A stretch of DNA of 64,000 nt, from positions 1,642,046 through 1,706,045 of the forward strand of contig NZ_CH672387.1 in the NCBI RefSeq assembly GCF_000153465.1, written 5' to 3'. The translations under genes were made by a program, and so were the position numbers. Below are positions 20,239 to 27,735 of this stretch, piece by piece. The notes under the pieces were generated by a model. It was not told the DNA's origin and did no database searches. It was given only the letters and a program-made list of their open reading frames with translations. Position 1 is the first letter of the stretch. Every line of letters starts with the position of its first letter. This DNA is from Aurantimonas manganoxydans SI85-9A1. Lineage in GTDB: Bacteria > Pseudomonadota > Alphaproteobacteria > Rhizobiales > Rhizobiaceae.

Positions 20239-20628
20239 ATGGCGAAGGGTATCGAGATCCGCGAGGCTCACTTCCCGGGCCGCGCCCCGATCGAGGCCTA
20301 TGGCAATGGCGGCTTCCGCTTCGCCTCCATGTCGCATCGCGGCTCGATCCTGTGTCTGCCGTCGGGCATCTACGGCTGGGACGGCACCGCGGAGGCGCCG
20401 TTTACCGGCGAACGTCTCGGCAAGGTGTTCGAGGAGGCCGAGGAGATCGGCTTCCTTCTGTTCGGCACCGGCACGGACATTCGTCGGCTGCCGCCGGCGC
20501 TGGCCGACCGCATGCGCCAGGTCGGCATCTCCTGCGACCCGATGTCGACGGGTGCGGCAGTCCGCACCTTCAACATCATGCTGTCGGAAGGCCGGCCCGT
20601 GGCGGCGGCGCTCGTCGCGGTCGACTGA
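20239..20628 (+). CDS. Mth938-domain (DUF498) protein
   Basis: This 129-residue protein belongs to the Mth938/DUF498 family. Recognisable parts are PIEAYGNGGFRF, GSILCLPSGIYGW, and GFLLFGTGTDIRRLP followed by VGISCDPMSTGAAVRTFNIML. Human NDUFAF3 is in the same family and assists assembly of respiratory complex I; bacterial function is not settled. It starts one base after the secDF stop. The next gene resembles NDUFAF6, so two complex I assembly-factor relatives sit side by side. Confidence 0.85.
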   Translation: MAKGIEIREAHFPGRAPIEAYGNGGFRFASMSHRGSILCLPSGIYGWDGTAEAPFTGERLGKVFEEAEEIGFLLFGTGTDIRRLPPALADRMRQVGISCDPMSTGAAVRTFNIMLSEGRPVAAALVAVD

Positions 20629-20752
20629 GCCAGTTCTCGTGACCTCCGCGGCGGCCTGACGCCGGCAGACGGCTGGCTTGAAGCCCCGCGCCACACCATC
20701 TTTCATCCGCGGGCCTGCAGCCCGAACCAAGCCGAGGCGCTGAGACACGGCC

Positions 20753-21592
20753 ATGACGGATCTGAGCGAGAATTACGCCGAGTGCCTGCGACTGGTGGAG
20801 GCCGCCGATCGCGACCGGGCGATCTCGCTGGCTTTCGTTCCGGCGGACAAGCGCGACGATGTCGCCGCCCTCTACGCATTCAACATAGAGACCGCGCGGG
20901 TGCGCGATTCGGTGAGCGAACCGATGCCGGGGGAGATCCGCCTGCAATGGTGGCGGGACGCACTGGCGGCGCCCGACCAGGGCGCGGCCGGGCATCCGGT
21001 CGCCGCTGCCGTTGCCGACACGATCGCCCGCCACGAGCTGCCGCGTGCGGCGTTCGACCGCTTCCTCGAAGCGCGCATCTTCGACCTCTATGACGATCCG
21101 ATGCCGTCGAGCGAAGAACTGGAGGCCTATGCCGGCGAGACCGCCTCGACGCTGATCATGCTGACGGCGATGGTGCTGGCGCGCGATGCGGCGGAGACGC
21201 AGGCCGATGCTGCCGGGCATGCCGGTGTCGCCCAGACGGTGGCCGGCGTCCTGCGCCTGTTGCCGCAGCATCGTGCCCGGCGGCAGGTCTTCGTGCCGGC
21301 CGACATCCTCGCAGCTGCCGGCTGCTCGACCGAAGAACTGATCCGCGGCGAGCGCGAACCGGCAGGCCGCGCGATTGCGGCGATGACCGCTTTCGGGCGC
21401 CAGCATGTGCGCGCCTGGATGGCCGAACTCGGCGACATTCCCAAGCCGCTGCGACCGGCCTTCCTGCCGGCGGCGCTAGCAGGGCGGTACCTCGACCTCA
21501 TCGAACGGGACGGGGCGGCGGCGCTCGACCAGCCCGTCGAGATCGGCCCGCTGCGCAAGGTCTACATCAACTGGCGCACGATGCGGCGCTGA
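20753..21592 (+). CDS. Squalene/phytoene synthase-like protein (NDUFAF6-type)
   Basis: The 279-residue protein has the squalene/phytoene synthase fold (ISLAFVPADKRDDVAALYAFN, LQWWRDAL) but lacks both Asp-rich catalytic motifs. The first region reads ETARVRDSVSE instead of a DDxxD type. The second reads VAGVLRLLPQHRARRQVFVP without the aspartates. It is therefore unlikely to make squalene or phytoene. The human relative NDUFAF6 is a complex I assembly factor, and alphaproteobacteria carry similar proteins after the Mth938 gene. A complex I role here is inference only. Confidence 0.75.
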   Translation: MTDLSENYAECLRLVEAADRDRAISLAFVPADKRDDVAALYAFNIETARVRDSVSEPMPGEIRLQWWRDALAAPDQGAAGHPVAAAVADTIARHELPRAAFDRFLEARIFDLYDDPMPSSEELEAYAGETASTLIMLTAMVLARDAAETQADAAGHAGVAQTVAGVLRLLPQHRARRQVFVPADILAAAGCSTEELIRGEREPAGRAIAAMTAFGRQHVRAWMAELGDIPKPLRPAFLPAALAGRYLDLIERDGAAALDQPVEIGPLRKVYINWRTMRR

Positions 21593-21698
21593 CGGCAGGG
21601 ATCGACCGCCGGAGCGATCCGCGCTTACATCGCCGCAGCGGCTCGTGCATCCGGGCCGGCACACCGAATTTCCAACTGATCCGAAAGCCGACCCCACG

Positions 21699-23507
21699 AT
21701 GGCATTGCGCACGATGAGGTCCGCGCCCCGGCATGTCGGGCAGTTCTGGCGCTCGCTGGCGGCGGGAGCGGGCGTCGCGGCCTTCCGCTTTCCCCTGGCG
21801 AGCCTGCTGATCGTCGCCATCGCGATCCTCTCCAACCTTGCCCTGCGGGATGTCTACCCGGTGGCCGAGGACGATCTGGCCTGGCTGCTGGCCGCCTTCT
21901 ACGGCGCGGCGGCCATTTCGGTCGTGATGGTGCTGGCAATGGAGGCGCGGGACGTGTCCGTGGCGGTGCGACAGGGCGCGTCTGTCCTTGTCGCGCTCGT
22001 CGTCGGCGCGGCGATCTGGGTCGGGCCGGCGCTGGCGGTATTTCCGCCGCCGTTGATCGTTGCCGCGACCTTTGCCGTTCCGCTTGCGGGGTATCTGAGC
22101 CTGCGCGATGCGGAAAGGTTCTGGGTCTTCACCTTCTGGACCGTGGTCGGCGTCAGCCTCGCCTTCCTGTCGGTGCTGCTGTTCGTTCTCGGCCTGTCGG
22201 CGATCCTGGAGATGATCCGCTACCTGTTCGAGGTCGGGCTGCCGAGCGACGCCTACGAGCATATCTTCGCTACGGCCTTCGCGCTGGTCGGGCCGCTCTT
22301 CGCGCTGGGGCGGATTCCGCATCATTTCGACGAGCGCATGCCGGCGGGGCAGGACGAGCGGCTGATCTCGGGGCTGCGCATCCTGTTCGACTGGGTTGCC
22401 GTGCCGCTGGTGCTGGCAACGGCGCTGGTCCTGCATCTCTATGCCGCGAAGATCCTCGTCACGGGCGATGTGCCGCAGGGCGAGATCGGCTGGATCGTCA
22501 CCTTCTTCGCGGTGTTCGTCCTGCTGCTGCGCATTGCGGTCGATCCGTTCCGCACCGGCGCCGCGGCAGCCACGCGGCTTTTCACACGCTACTTCGCCTT
22601 GGCACTTCTGGTGCCCCTGACTCTGCTCGCCTATGCAATCTGGCTGCGCCTCGACGCCCAGGGGTTCACGCTTGAGCGCTACTATCTGATGCTCGGGGCA
22701 CTCGCGGCGGGGTTGGTCCTCACCCTGCAGCTTCCGGGCCGGACGCGGGGCGACATTCGCTGGATGGCGGCCGTACCGGTCCTGCTGCTGGCGCTTTCGG
22801 CCTTCGGGCCATGGGGCGCCTATGACACCGTTGGCCGCAGTCAGACGGCCCATATCGTTGAGCGCTTCGTTGTGGACGATGGCGCCGGCGGGCACCGGCT
22901 GGCCGCGACCGGGCGTTCGGATCGCGAGGCCGCCGAACTGCGCTCGCGGCTCTACGTTCTCGACGACGTCAGCCAACTCGAGCGGCTGGCGCCGCTGCTG
23001 CCGGCGGATTTGATGGAGGGCAAGGAATCGGACCGGCGCGAGCGTGTCTTCGCGGAGCTCGATCTGTCGGGTCCGGTCGGCGTGCGCGAACTGCGCAGCT
23101 TTACCGCGAACGCGCCGATGGTGATCGACATTGCCGGGTTCGATCGCGTCGTCCCGGAGCGCGACGTACGTCAGGGCCTTGCAGACGGAGAGACGAGCAG
23201 CACCGGCGCCCCGTTATCCGGAGGAGTTGTGTTGCAGCTTGAGGGTTGGGAGTTCGTGCTGCGGATCGGCGAAGCCGAGGATCGCTTCGATCTCGCGTCG
23301 GCGATCGACGCTCTGCCGGACACGATCTACTCGGCGGCGCCGGACCGATTGCCGATGCAGATCGTGGACCTCAACGGCGTCAACGGGCGCAATGTCCGCC
23401 TGGCGCTGCGCCAGATCGTGCGGGATGGCGACGATGGGGCGATCCTGTCGGCGCTGCTGACGGTCTACTACCGGTCCGGCGAATGGCAGGAGCGGCCGGG
23501 CGGCTGA
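21699..23507 (+). CDS. DUF4153 multi-spanning membrane protein
   Basis: I recognise the DUF4153 family, whose function is unknown. The N-terminal ~380 residues hold about ten to twelve hydrophobic helices (e.g. FPLASLLIVAIAILSNLAL and VTFFAVFVLLLRIAVD). A soluble C-terminal part of ~220 residues follows, with AFGPWGAYDTVGRSQTAHI marking the transition. The start is uncertain: ATG 21699 is used here, and GTG 21645 is also in frame. It follows the squalene-synthase-like gene and faces trmFO. There are no catalytic motifs I can identify. Confidence 0.75.
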   Translation: MALRTMRSAPRHVGQFWRSLAAGAGVAAFRFPLASLLIVAIAILSNLALRDVYPVAEDDLAWLLAAFYGAAAISVVMVLAMEARDVSVAVRQGASVLVALVVGAAIWVGPALAVFPPPLIVAATFAVPLAGYLSLRDAERFWVFTFWTVVGVSLAFLSVLLFVLGLSAILEMIRYLFEVGLPSDAYEHIFATAFALVGPLFALGRIPHHFDERMPAGQDERLISGLRILFDWVAVPLVLATALVLHLYAAKILVTGDVPQGEIGWIVTFFAVFVLLLRIAVDPFRTGAAAATRLFTRYFALALLVPLTLLAYAIWLRLDAQGFTLERYYLMLGALAAGLVLTLQLPGRTRGDIRWMAAVPVLLLALSAFGPWGAYDTVGRSQTAHIVERFVVDDGAGGHRLAATGRSDREAAELRSRLYVLDDVSQLERLAPLLPADLMEGKESDRRERVFAELDLSGPVGVRELRSFTANAPMVIDIAGFDRVVPERDVRQGLADGETSSTGAPLSGGVVLQLEGWEFVLRIGEAEDRFDLASAIDALPDTIYSAAPDRLPMQIVDLNGVNGRNVRLALRQIVRDGDDGAILSALLTVYYRSGEWQERPGG

Positions 23508-23544
23508 GCCCGGACGCCTGGATCTTCGATCAGGCCCGCAGGAA

Positions 23545-24966
23545 CTACTCCGCGGCTTCCGCGATCGGGGCCTGGCCGAGCCAGCCGGCGAAATCGGCGA
23601 GGGCGCGGGCCGAAAGCGCCTTCTTCTTGGCAATCGCCTTGTCCTTGCCGCGAAAGCGCGTGACGCCCTCCGGCTTCTGGATGGCCCCCGGCTCCAGCGG
23701 CGGGAACAGGCCGAAATTGATGTTCATCGGCTGGAAGGACCGCTTGCCGCTCTCTTCCTGATGGGCGAGGTGGCCGCCGGTGATATGCGCGGCGAGCGCG
23801 CCCATGGCGGTCGTCTGCGGCGGCGGGGTGGCGGCTTCGCCCAGACGCTCGGCGGCGGCGAAACGGCCGGTCATCAGCCCGACGGCGGCCGATTCCACAT
23901 AACCCTCGCAGCCGGTGATCTGGCCGGCGAAACGGATATGCGGGCGCACCTTCAGCCGCAATGTCGGGTCGAGCAGGGTCGGCGAGTTCAGATAGGTGTT
24001 GCGGTGCAGGCCGCCGAGCCGTGCGAATTCGGCGTTCTCGAGCCCGGGGATCATCCGCAGCACGGCCGCCTGGGCGCCGTATTTCAGCTTCGTCTGGAAG
24101 CCGACGATGTTGTAGAGCGTGCCCAGCGCATTGTCCTGGCGCAGCTGCACCACGGCATAGGCCTTGATGTCCGGCTGATGGGCGTTGGTCAGGCCCATCG
24201 GCTTCATCGGGCCGTGGCGCAGGGTCTCGGGACCGCGCTCGGCCATGATCTCGATCGGCAGGCAGCCGTCGAAATAGGGCGTGCCTTCCCATTCCTTGAA
24301 CTCGGCGCGGTCACCCTCGACGAGGGCGGCGACGAAACGCTCGTAGGTGTCCTTGTCGAGCGGGCAGTTGATGTAGTCCTTGCCGGTGCCGCCGGGGCCG
24401 ACCTTGTCGTAGCGCGACTGGAACCAGGCCTTGTCCATGTCGATGGAATCGAAATGCACGATCGGCGCGATGGCGTCGAAGAAGGCGAGGGCGTCAGTGC
24501 CGGTGGCGGCGCTGATCGACTCGGCCAGCGACGGCGCCGTCAGCGGGCCGGTGGCGACGATGCTGGGGCCCCATTCCTCGGGCGGCAGGCCCTCGACCTC
24601 GCCGCGCTCGACGGTGATCAGCGGATGTGCCGCGATCGCTTCGGAGACGGCGCCGGAAAAGCCCTCGCGATCGACCGCGAGCGCGCTGCCGGCGGGCACT
24701 TGGTGGGCGTCGGCGCAGCGCATGATCAGCGAATTGGCGAGCCGCATCTCGGCATGGAGGACGCCGACCGCATTGGTCTGGCTGTCGTCCGACCGGAAGG
24801 AGTTGGAGCAGACGAGCTCGGCCAGATGGTCGGTCTTGTGGGCCTCGGTACCGCGGACGGGCCGCATCTCGTGCAGGACCACGGGCAGACCGCGTTCGGC
24901 GATCTGCCAGGCAGCTTCGGATCCGGCGAGCCCGCCGCCGACGACGTGAATGGGTTGTTTCGACAT
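23545..24966 (-). CDS. trmFO: Methylenetetrahydrofolate-tRNA-(uracil-5-)-methyltransferase TrmFO
   Basis: TrmFO is a folate- and FAD-dependent enzyme that makes the T54 (m5U) of the tRNA T-loop. The 473 residues start [20 protein letters not shown], the Rossmann FAD site. GlyCys-containing family motifs follow, such as [20 protein letters not shown] and the late [20 protein letters not shown]. Length is typical. The gene begins about 90 bases from the last hairpin of the DUF1127/sRNA array and is transcribed in the same direction. The array's last hairpin may therefore insulate it. Confidence 0.95.
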   Translation of the reverse strand: MSKQPIHVVGGGLAGSEAAWQIAERGLPVVLHEMRPVRGTEAHKTDHLAELVCSNSFRSDDSQTNAVGVLHAEMRLANSLIMRCADAHQVPAGSALAVDREGFSGAVSEAIAAHPLITVERGEVEGLPPEEWGPSIVATGPLTAPSLAESISAATGTDALAFFDAIAPIVHFDSIDMDKAWFQSRYDKVGPGGTGKDYINCPLDKDTYERFVAALVEGDRAEFKEWEGTPYFDGCLPIEIMAERGPETLRHGPMKPMGLTNAHQPDIKAYAVVQLRQDNALGTLYNIVGFQTKLKYGAQAAVLRMIPGLENAEFARLGGLHRNTYLNSPTLLDPTLRLKVRPHIRFAGQITGCEGYVESAAVGLMTGRFAAAERLGEAATPPPQTTAMGALAAHITGGHLAHQEESGKRSFQPMNINFGLFPPLEPGAIQKPEGVTRFRGKDKAIAKKKALSARALADFAGWLGQAPIAEAAE

Positions 24967-25056
24967 GGGGACAATTTAGCAGTCGCGCGTGGCGATCAAA
25001 AGGCCGCGTGGCGATCCGCGCGCATGATCGAGCAAGTTTGCGGCCTCCAAACGACA

Positions 25057-25157
25057 ACACCCGCCGGGGGGAGGACCCGACGGGTGTCGCATTGGGACCT
25101 GCGCTGGGAGGAGGATGCGCAGGTCATATCCGCTTCAGGCCCGGGAGGAGGTGGGCC
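25057..25157 (-). ncRNA. CcsR/cuckoo-like small RNA unit 3 (last transcribed)
   Basis: Three hairpins read on the minus strand. 25157-25138 has a 5-bp stem GGCCC/GGGCC. 25124-25097 has an 8-bp stem ACCTGCGC/GCGCAGGT with loop ATCCTCCTCCCA. 25087-25057 has an ACACCCG stem, one mismatch, then a CGGG/CCCG stem with loop TCCTCCC. The last hairpin is followed by TGTCGTTTG, which could act as an intrinsic terminator for the whole array. The loops expose an anti-Shine-Dalgarno-like CUCCUCCC. Assignment rests on structure and position behind a DUF1127 gene. Confidence 0.75.
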
Positions 25158-25185
25158 CTACGCGAAACTCTAGAAGGTCTCTGAT

Positions 25186-25289
25186 CGCCCGTCGGGGGGA
25201 GGACCCGACGGGCGACTGAGAGGTACCTGCGCTGGGAGGAGGATGCGCAGGCACTTTATCCGCCTTGGGCTTGGGAGGAGGAGTAGCCC
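25186..25289 (-). ncRNA. CcsR/cuckoo-like small RNA unit 2
   Basis: Three hairpins on the minus strand. 25289-25267 has stem GGGCT/AGCCC. 25251-25226 has stem CCTGCGC/GCGCAGG. 25214-25186 has a perfect 11-bp stem CGCCCGTCGGG with loop TCCTCCC. The two longer loops contain CTCCTCCCA-type sequence. The spacing to units 1 and 3 is ~128-129 bp, measured loop to loop. An extension of the third stem would include C-to-T differences from unit 1 that are compensated on the other arm, which supports an RNA structure. Confidence 0.75.
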
Positions 25290-25314
25290 GCAGCGAAGCT
25301 CTGTAATCTCTGGG

Positions 25315-25417
25315 CGCCCGCCGGGGGGAGGACCCGGCGGGCGTCTGGGTGGAAACTGCCTGGGAGGAGGAGTGGCAGTTTCCGATCCGCTTGGGTCCTG
25401 GGAGGAGGAGTGGACCC
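25315..25417 (-). ncRNA. CcsR/cuckoo-like small RNA unit 1 (next to DUF1127 gene)
   Basis: Three hairpins on the minus strand begin 22 bases after the DUF1127 stop. 25417-25393 has stem GGGTCC/GGACCC with loop ACTCCTCCTCCCA. 25383-25351 has a perfect 10-bp stem GGAAACTGCC/GGCAGTTTCC with the same 13-base loop. 25343-25315 has an 11-bp stem CGCCCGCCGGG with loop TCCTCCC. The middle stem has a different sequence from those in units 2 and 3, yet it pairs perfectly around the same loop. Co-transcription with DUF1127 followed by RNase processing is expected from the known Rhodobacter CcaF1-CcsR locus. Confidence 0.78.
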
Positions 25418-25430
25418 TTGCGAAAGTCTT

Positions 25431-25445
25431 GGCTGATGATCAGCC
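25431..25445 (-). promoter_or_regulatory. Small hairpin overlapping the DUF1127 stop codon
   Basis: GGCTGA-TGA-TCAGCC (6-bp arms, 3-base loop) spans the stop codon of the DUF1127 gene, just before the sRNA units. It could mark an RNase processing boundary; that is inference. Confidence 0.4.
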
Positions 25446-25583
25446 GATGGCGCGGCGGGCGACCGAGTTGATGTCGCCGCGCGAGATGCCGAGATCGGCC
25501 AGTTCGCGCAGGGAGAGACGGTTCAGTTCGTTGACCGTCTCGCGGTAGCGGCGCCAGTTGTTGTAGGAGCGAACGAGGTTCAT
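25440..25583 (-). CDS. DUF1127 small basic protein (CcaF1-type)
   Basis: This 47-residue Arg-rich protein starts MNLVRSYNNWRRYRETVNEL and contains the DUF1127 core LSLRELADLGISRGDI. Small DUF1127 proteins in Rhodobacter (CcaF1) and Agrobacterium bind RNA or affect RNA turnover and phosphate/carbon metabolism. The ATG at 25583 follows AGGA with a 7-base spacer. The gene leads an array of three hairpin units on the same strand, the arrangement seen for ccaF1-ccsR. In Rhodobacter that locus is induced by heat and oxidative stress through RpoHI/RpoHII. No convincing RpoH site is visible here. Confidence 0.88.
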   Translation of the reverse strand: MNLVRSYNNWRRYRETVNELNRLSLRELADLGISRGDINSVARRAIG

Positions 25584-25973
25584 CGGTTTATCCTGCGGTC
25601 TTAAATCGATTGAAGCGGCTGATTGTTTCGTCTGCGTCGCTTCGGTGACTGGAAGGTAGGCGGTGCAGGGCGGACCCGCTAGAGCCTTCGATGCATGGCA
25701 GCCTTGCGATTTGTGCAACGCAACAATCGGCGCATGTGCGGGGGCTGCCGCCGCGATCGGCAGGGCATTCGACACCACCCTCTTGCTGACAGGACCAATC
25801 CAAGTCGCACGCCGTTCTTTGAAGGGATGCGCGCTGGATCACGCCAAAAGGGCCGGTCCCGTGTGAAAAAGCCATGGAATCATGCGGATTGGCCCCCATA
25901 TGGGCCTTTCGTGGCCGCGAGGCCGGTGATATAGAAGCGCGCGTCTCGCGTCGCCCACCGTACGGCGCATTAT
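25584..25973. other. 390-bp gap between divergent DUF1127 and tRNA-Leu
   Basis: I see no gene here. It holds the DUF1127 leader, a TTGTTGC-type palindrome (25711-25726), and a near-palindrome GGCCCCCATATGGGCC at 25891-25906 or within a base or two of it. It must also hold the promoter region of tRNA-Leu, for which I cannot pick a clear -35/-10 pair. Confidence 0.6.
25711..25726 (-). promoter_or_regulatory. Imperfect palindrome upstream of DUF1127 gene
   Basis: On the minus strand TTGTTGCGTTGCACAA, ~130 bases before the DUF1127 ATG. The internal TTGCAC with a 16-base spacer to ATGCAT could also be a promoter. It may be a transcription-factor site; the factor is unknown. Confidence 0.35.
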
Positions 25974-26058
25974 GCGGGTGTGGCGGAATTGGCAGACGCA
26001 CTTGGTTTAGGTCCAAGCGCCGAGAGGCATGGGGGTTCAAGTCCCTCCACCCGCACCA
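25974..26058 (+). tRNA. tRNA-Leu (anticodon UAG)
   Basis: 85 nt including encoded CCA. The acceptor stem is GCGGGTG/CACCCGC. The anticodon stem CTTGG/CCAAG holds loop TTTAGGT, giving anticodon TAG. It has a class II long variable arm and the T-loop GGTTCAAGTCC. It lies directly before tig. Confidence 0.97.
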
Positions 26059-26134
26059 GCGGCCGCTTTCACGGAATTCATTGCGGGTCGGCCTGAATGA
26101 TCGGTCGTCTCGAGCACACAAGAAGGTATCCAGA

Positions 26135-27499
26135 ATGCAGGTAACGGAAACCAAGGCCGAGGGCCTGAAGCGCGAGATCGAGATCGTCGTGCCGGCCTCG
26201 GATCTTGAAGCGCGGCTCCAGACCCGGCTCTATGAAGCCAAGGACCGGGTGCAGCTGAAGGGTTTCCGGCCGGGCAAGGTGCCGGTTGGCCATCTGCGCA
26301 AGATGTACGGCAAGTCGCTGATGGCGGAGATCGTCAACCAGATCCTGACCGAGACCCCGCGCAACGTCATTGCCGAGCGCAACGAGCGCTCCGCCATGCA
26401 GCCGGAAATCGGCATGTCCGAGGACGAGGCCGAGGCCGAGAAGGTCCTCAACGGCGGCGCCGACTTCAAGTTCACCCTGACCTACGAGACGCTGCCGGCG
26501 TTCGAGATCAAGGGCACCGAGGGCATCAAGATCGAGCGTCCCGTCGTCGAAGTGGCTGACGAGGAGATCGACGAGCAGGTCGAGCGCATCGCCGAGAATG
26601 CCCGGACCTACGCCGCCAAGGATGGCGCTGCGGACAAGGGCGATCGCGTCACCATGGACTTCGTCGGCAAGATCGACGGCGAGCCCTTCGATGGCGGCAC
26701 CGCCACCGACAGCAACTTGGTGATCGGCTCCGGTCAGTTCATCCCGGGCTTCGAGGACCAGCTGATCGGCGTGAAGGCCGGCGACGAGAAGACTGTCGAG
26801 CTGACCTTCCCCGAGGATTACGGCGCAGCGCATCTCGCCGGCAAGCCGGCGACCTTCGACGTCACCGTCAAGGAAGTCGCCGCTCCCGAAGAGACCACGA
26901 TCGACGACGAGTTCGCCGCCAAGCTCGGTGTCGAATCGCTGGATCGCCTGAAGACGGTCGTGCGCGAGCAGATCGAGAGCCAGTACGGCCAGGCGACGCG
27001 CCAGAAGGTCAAGCGCCAGCTGCTCGACGCCCTCGATGCGGCGTATGATTTCGATCTTCCGGAGAAGCTGGTCGAGGCCGAGTTCACCAACATCTGGAAC
27101 CAGGTGCAGGGCGAGCTGACCAACAGCGGCAAGACCTTCGAGGACGAGGACACCACCGAGGAGAAGGCGCGCGCCGAATATCGCCGCCTCGCCGAACGTC
27201 GGGTCCGTCTGGGCCTGGTCCTGTCCGAGATCGGCGAGAAGGCCGGCGTGCAGATCACCGACGAAGAGCTGCAGCGCGCCATGTTCGAGCAGCTGCGCCG
27301 CTATCCGGGCCAGGAAAAGGAAGTCTACGAGTACTTCCAGAAGAACCCGGACGCCGTCGCCAGCCTGCGCGCGCCGCTCTACGAGGAGAAGGTCGTCGAC
27401 CATCTGCTCGCCGAGGTGGACGTCACCGACAAGACCGTCAGCAAGGAAGAGCTGATGGCCGAGGACGAGGACGACAAGGAAACCGCCCTCGCGTCGTAA
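26135..27499 (+). CDS. tig: Trigger factor (ribosome-associated chaperone)
   Basis: Trigger factor binds the ribosome exit and shields nascent chains. The 454 residues follow the family layout. The N-terminal ribosome-binding domain includes [16 protein letters not shown] (~44-59). The FKBP-type PPIase domain (~165-250) contains [20 protein letters not shown] and [17 protein letters not shown]. The C-terminal helical domain ends in an acidic tail. I chose the ATG at 26135; the frame extends upstream only through tRNA-Leu. It heads the protein quality-control stretch tig...clpP-clpX-lon, although a channel gene lies between tig and clpP. Confidence 0.97.
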   Translation: MQVTETKAEGLKREIEIVVPASDLEARLQTRLYEAKDRVQLKGFRPGKVPVGHLRKMYGKSLMAEIVNQILTETPRNVIAERNERSAMQPEIGMSEDEAEAEKVLNGGADFKFTLTYETLPAFEIKGTEGIKIERPVVEVADEEIDEQVERIAENARTYAAKDGAADKGDRVTMDFVGKIDGEPFDGGTATDSNLVIGSGQFIPGFEDQLIGVKAGDEKTVELTFPEDYGAAHLAGKPATFDVTVKEVAAPEETTIDDEFAAKLGVESLDRLKTVVREQIESQYGQATRQKVKRQLLDALDAAYDFDLPEKLVEAEFTNIWNQVQGELTNSGKTFEDEDTTEEKARAEYRRLAERRVRLGLVLSEIGEKAGVQITDEELQRAMFEQLRRYPGQEKEVYEYFQKNPDAVASLRAPLYEEKVVDHLLAEVDVTDKTVSKEELMAEDEDDKETALAS

Positions 27500-27539
27500 G
27501 GCGGGGCGTCGCGCAAGCGACCATCGTCGAGAATTTCGG

Positions 27540-27563
27540 AGGGCCGGCGCGAGTCGGCCCTTT
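27540..27563 (+). terminator. Intrinsic terminator of tig
   Basis: Seven-bp stem AGGGCCG/CGGCCCT with an 8-base loop, followed by TTTCG. Confidence 0.65.
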
Positions 27564-27735
27564 CGCATATCTGGCCGGCAGTGGGGGGCTCGCGCCCGCC
27601 CAAGTCTGGTCATCACTATCGCCGATAGAGGCGTGCGCCGCGCGGACCCGCCGCGTCGGCACAAGCTGGCAGCGCCGATCCGTCGGCGCTGCGCCCCGCC
27701 ACCCGGACCGATCACAGAACAGGCTTCCCCGCGGC

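Noticed and set aside
25057-25417. Plus-strand reading: GGGAGGAGG loops as CsrA/RsmA (GGA) binding sRNAs or a small repeat protein
   Set aside because: GGA in loops would also fit CsrA decoys. However, the DUF1127 gene lies upstream on the minus strand and the known CcsR design has CUCCUCCC in loops, so the minus strand is preferred.
25057-25417. CRISPR array
   Set aside because: Units are ~129 bp with variable stems and fixed loops, not short direct repeats with unique spacers, and there are no cas genes.
25874-26134. Upstream extension of the tig frame through tRNA-Leu
   Set aside because: It runs across the tRNA gene, and the family start [10 protein letters not shown] is at 26135.
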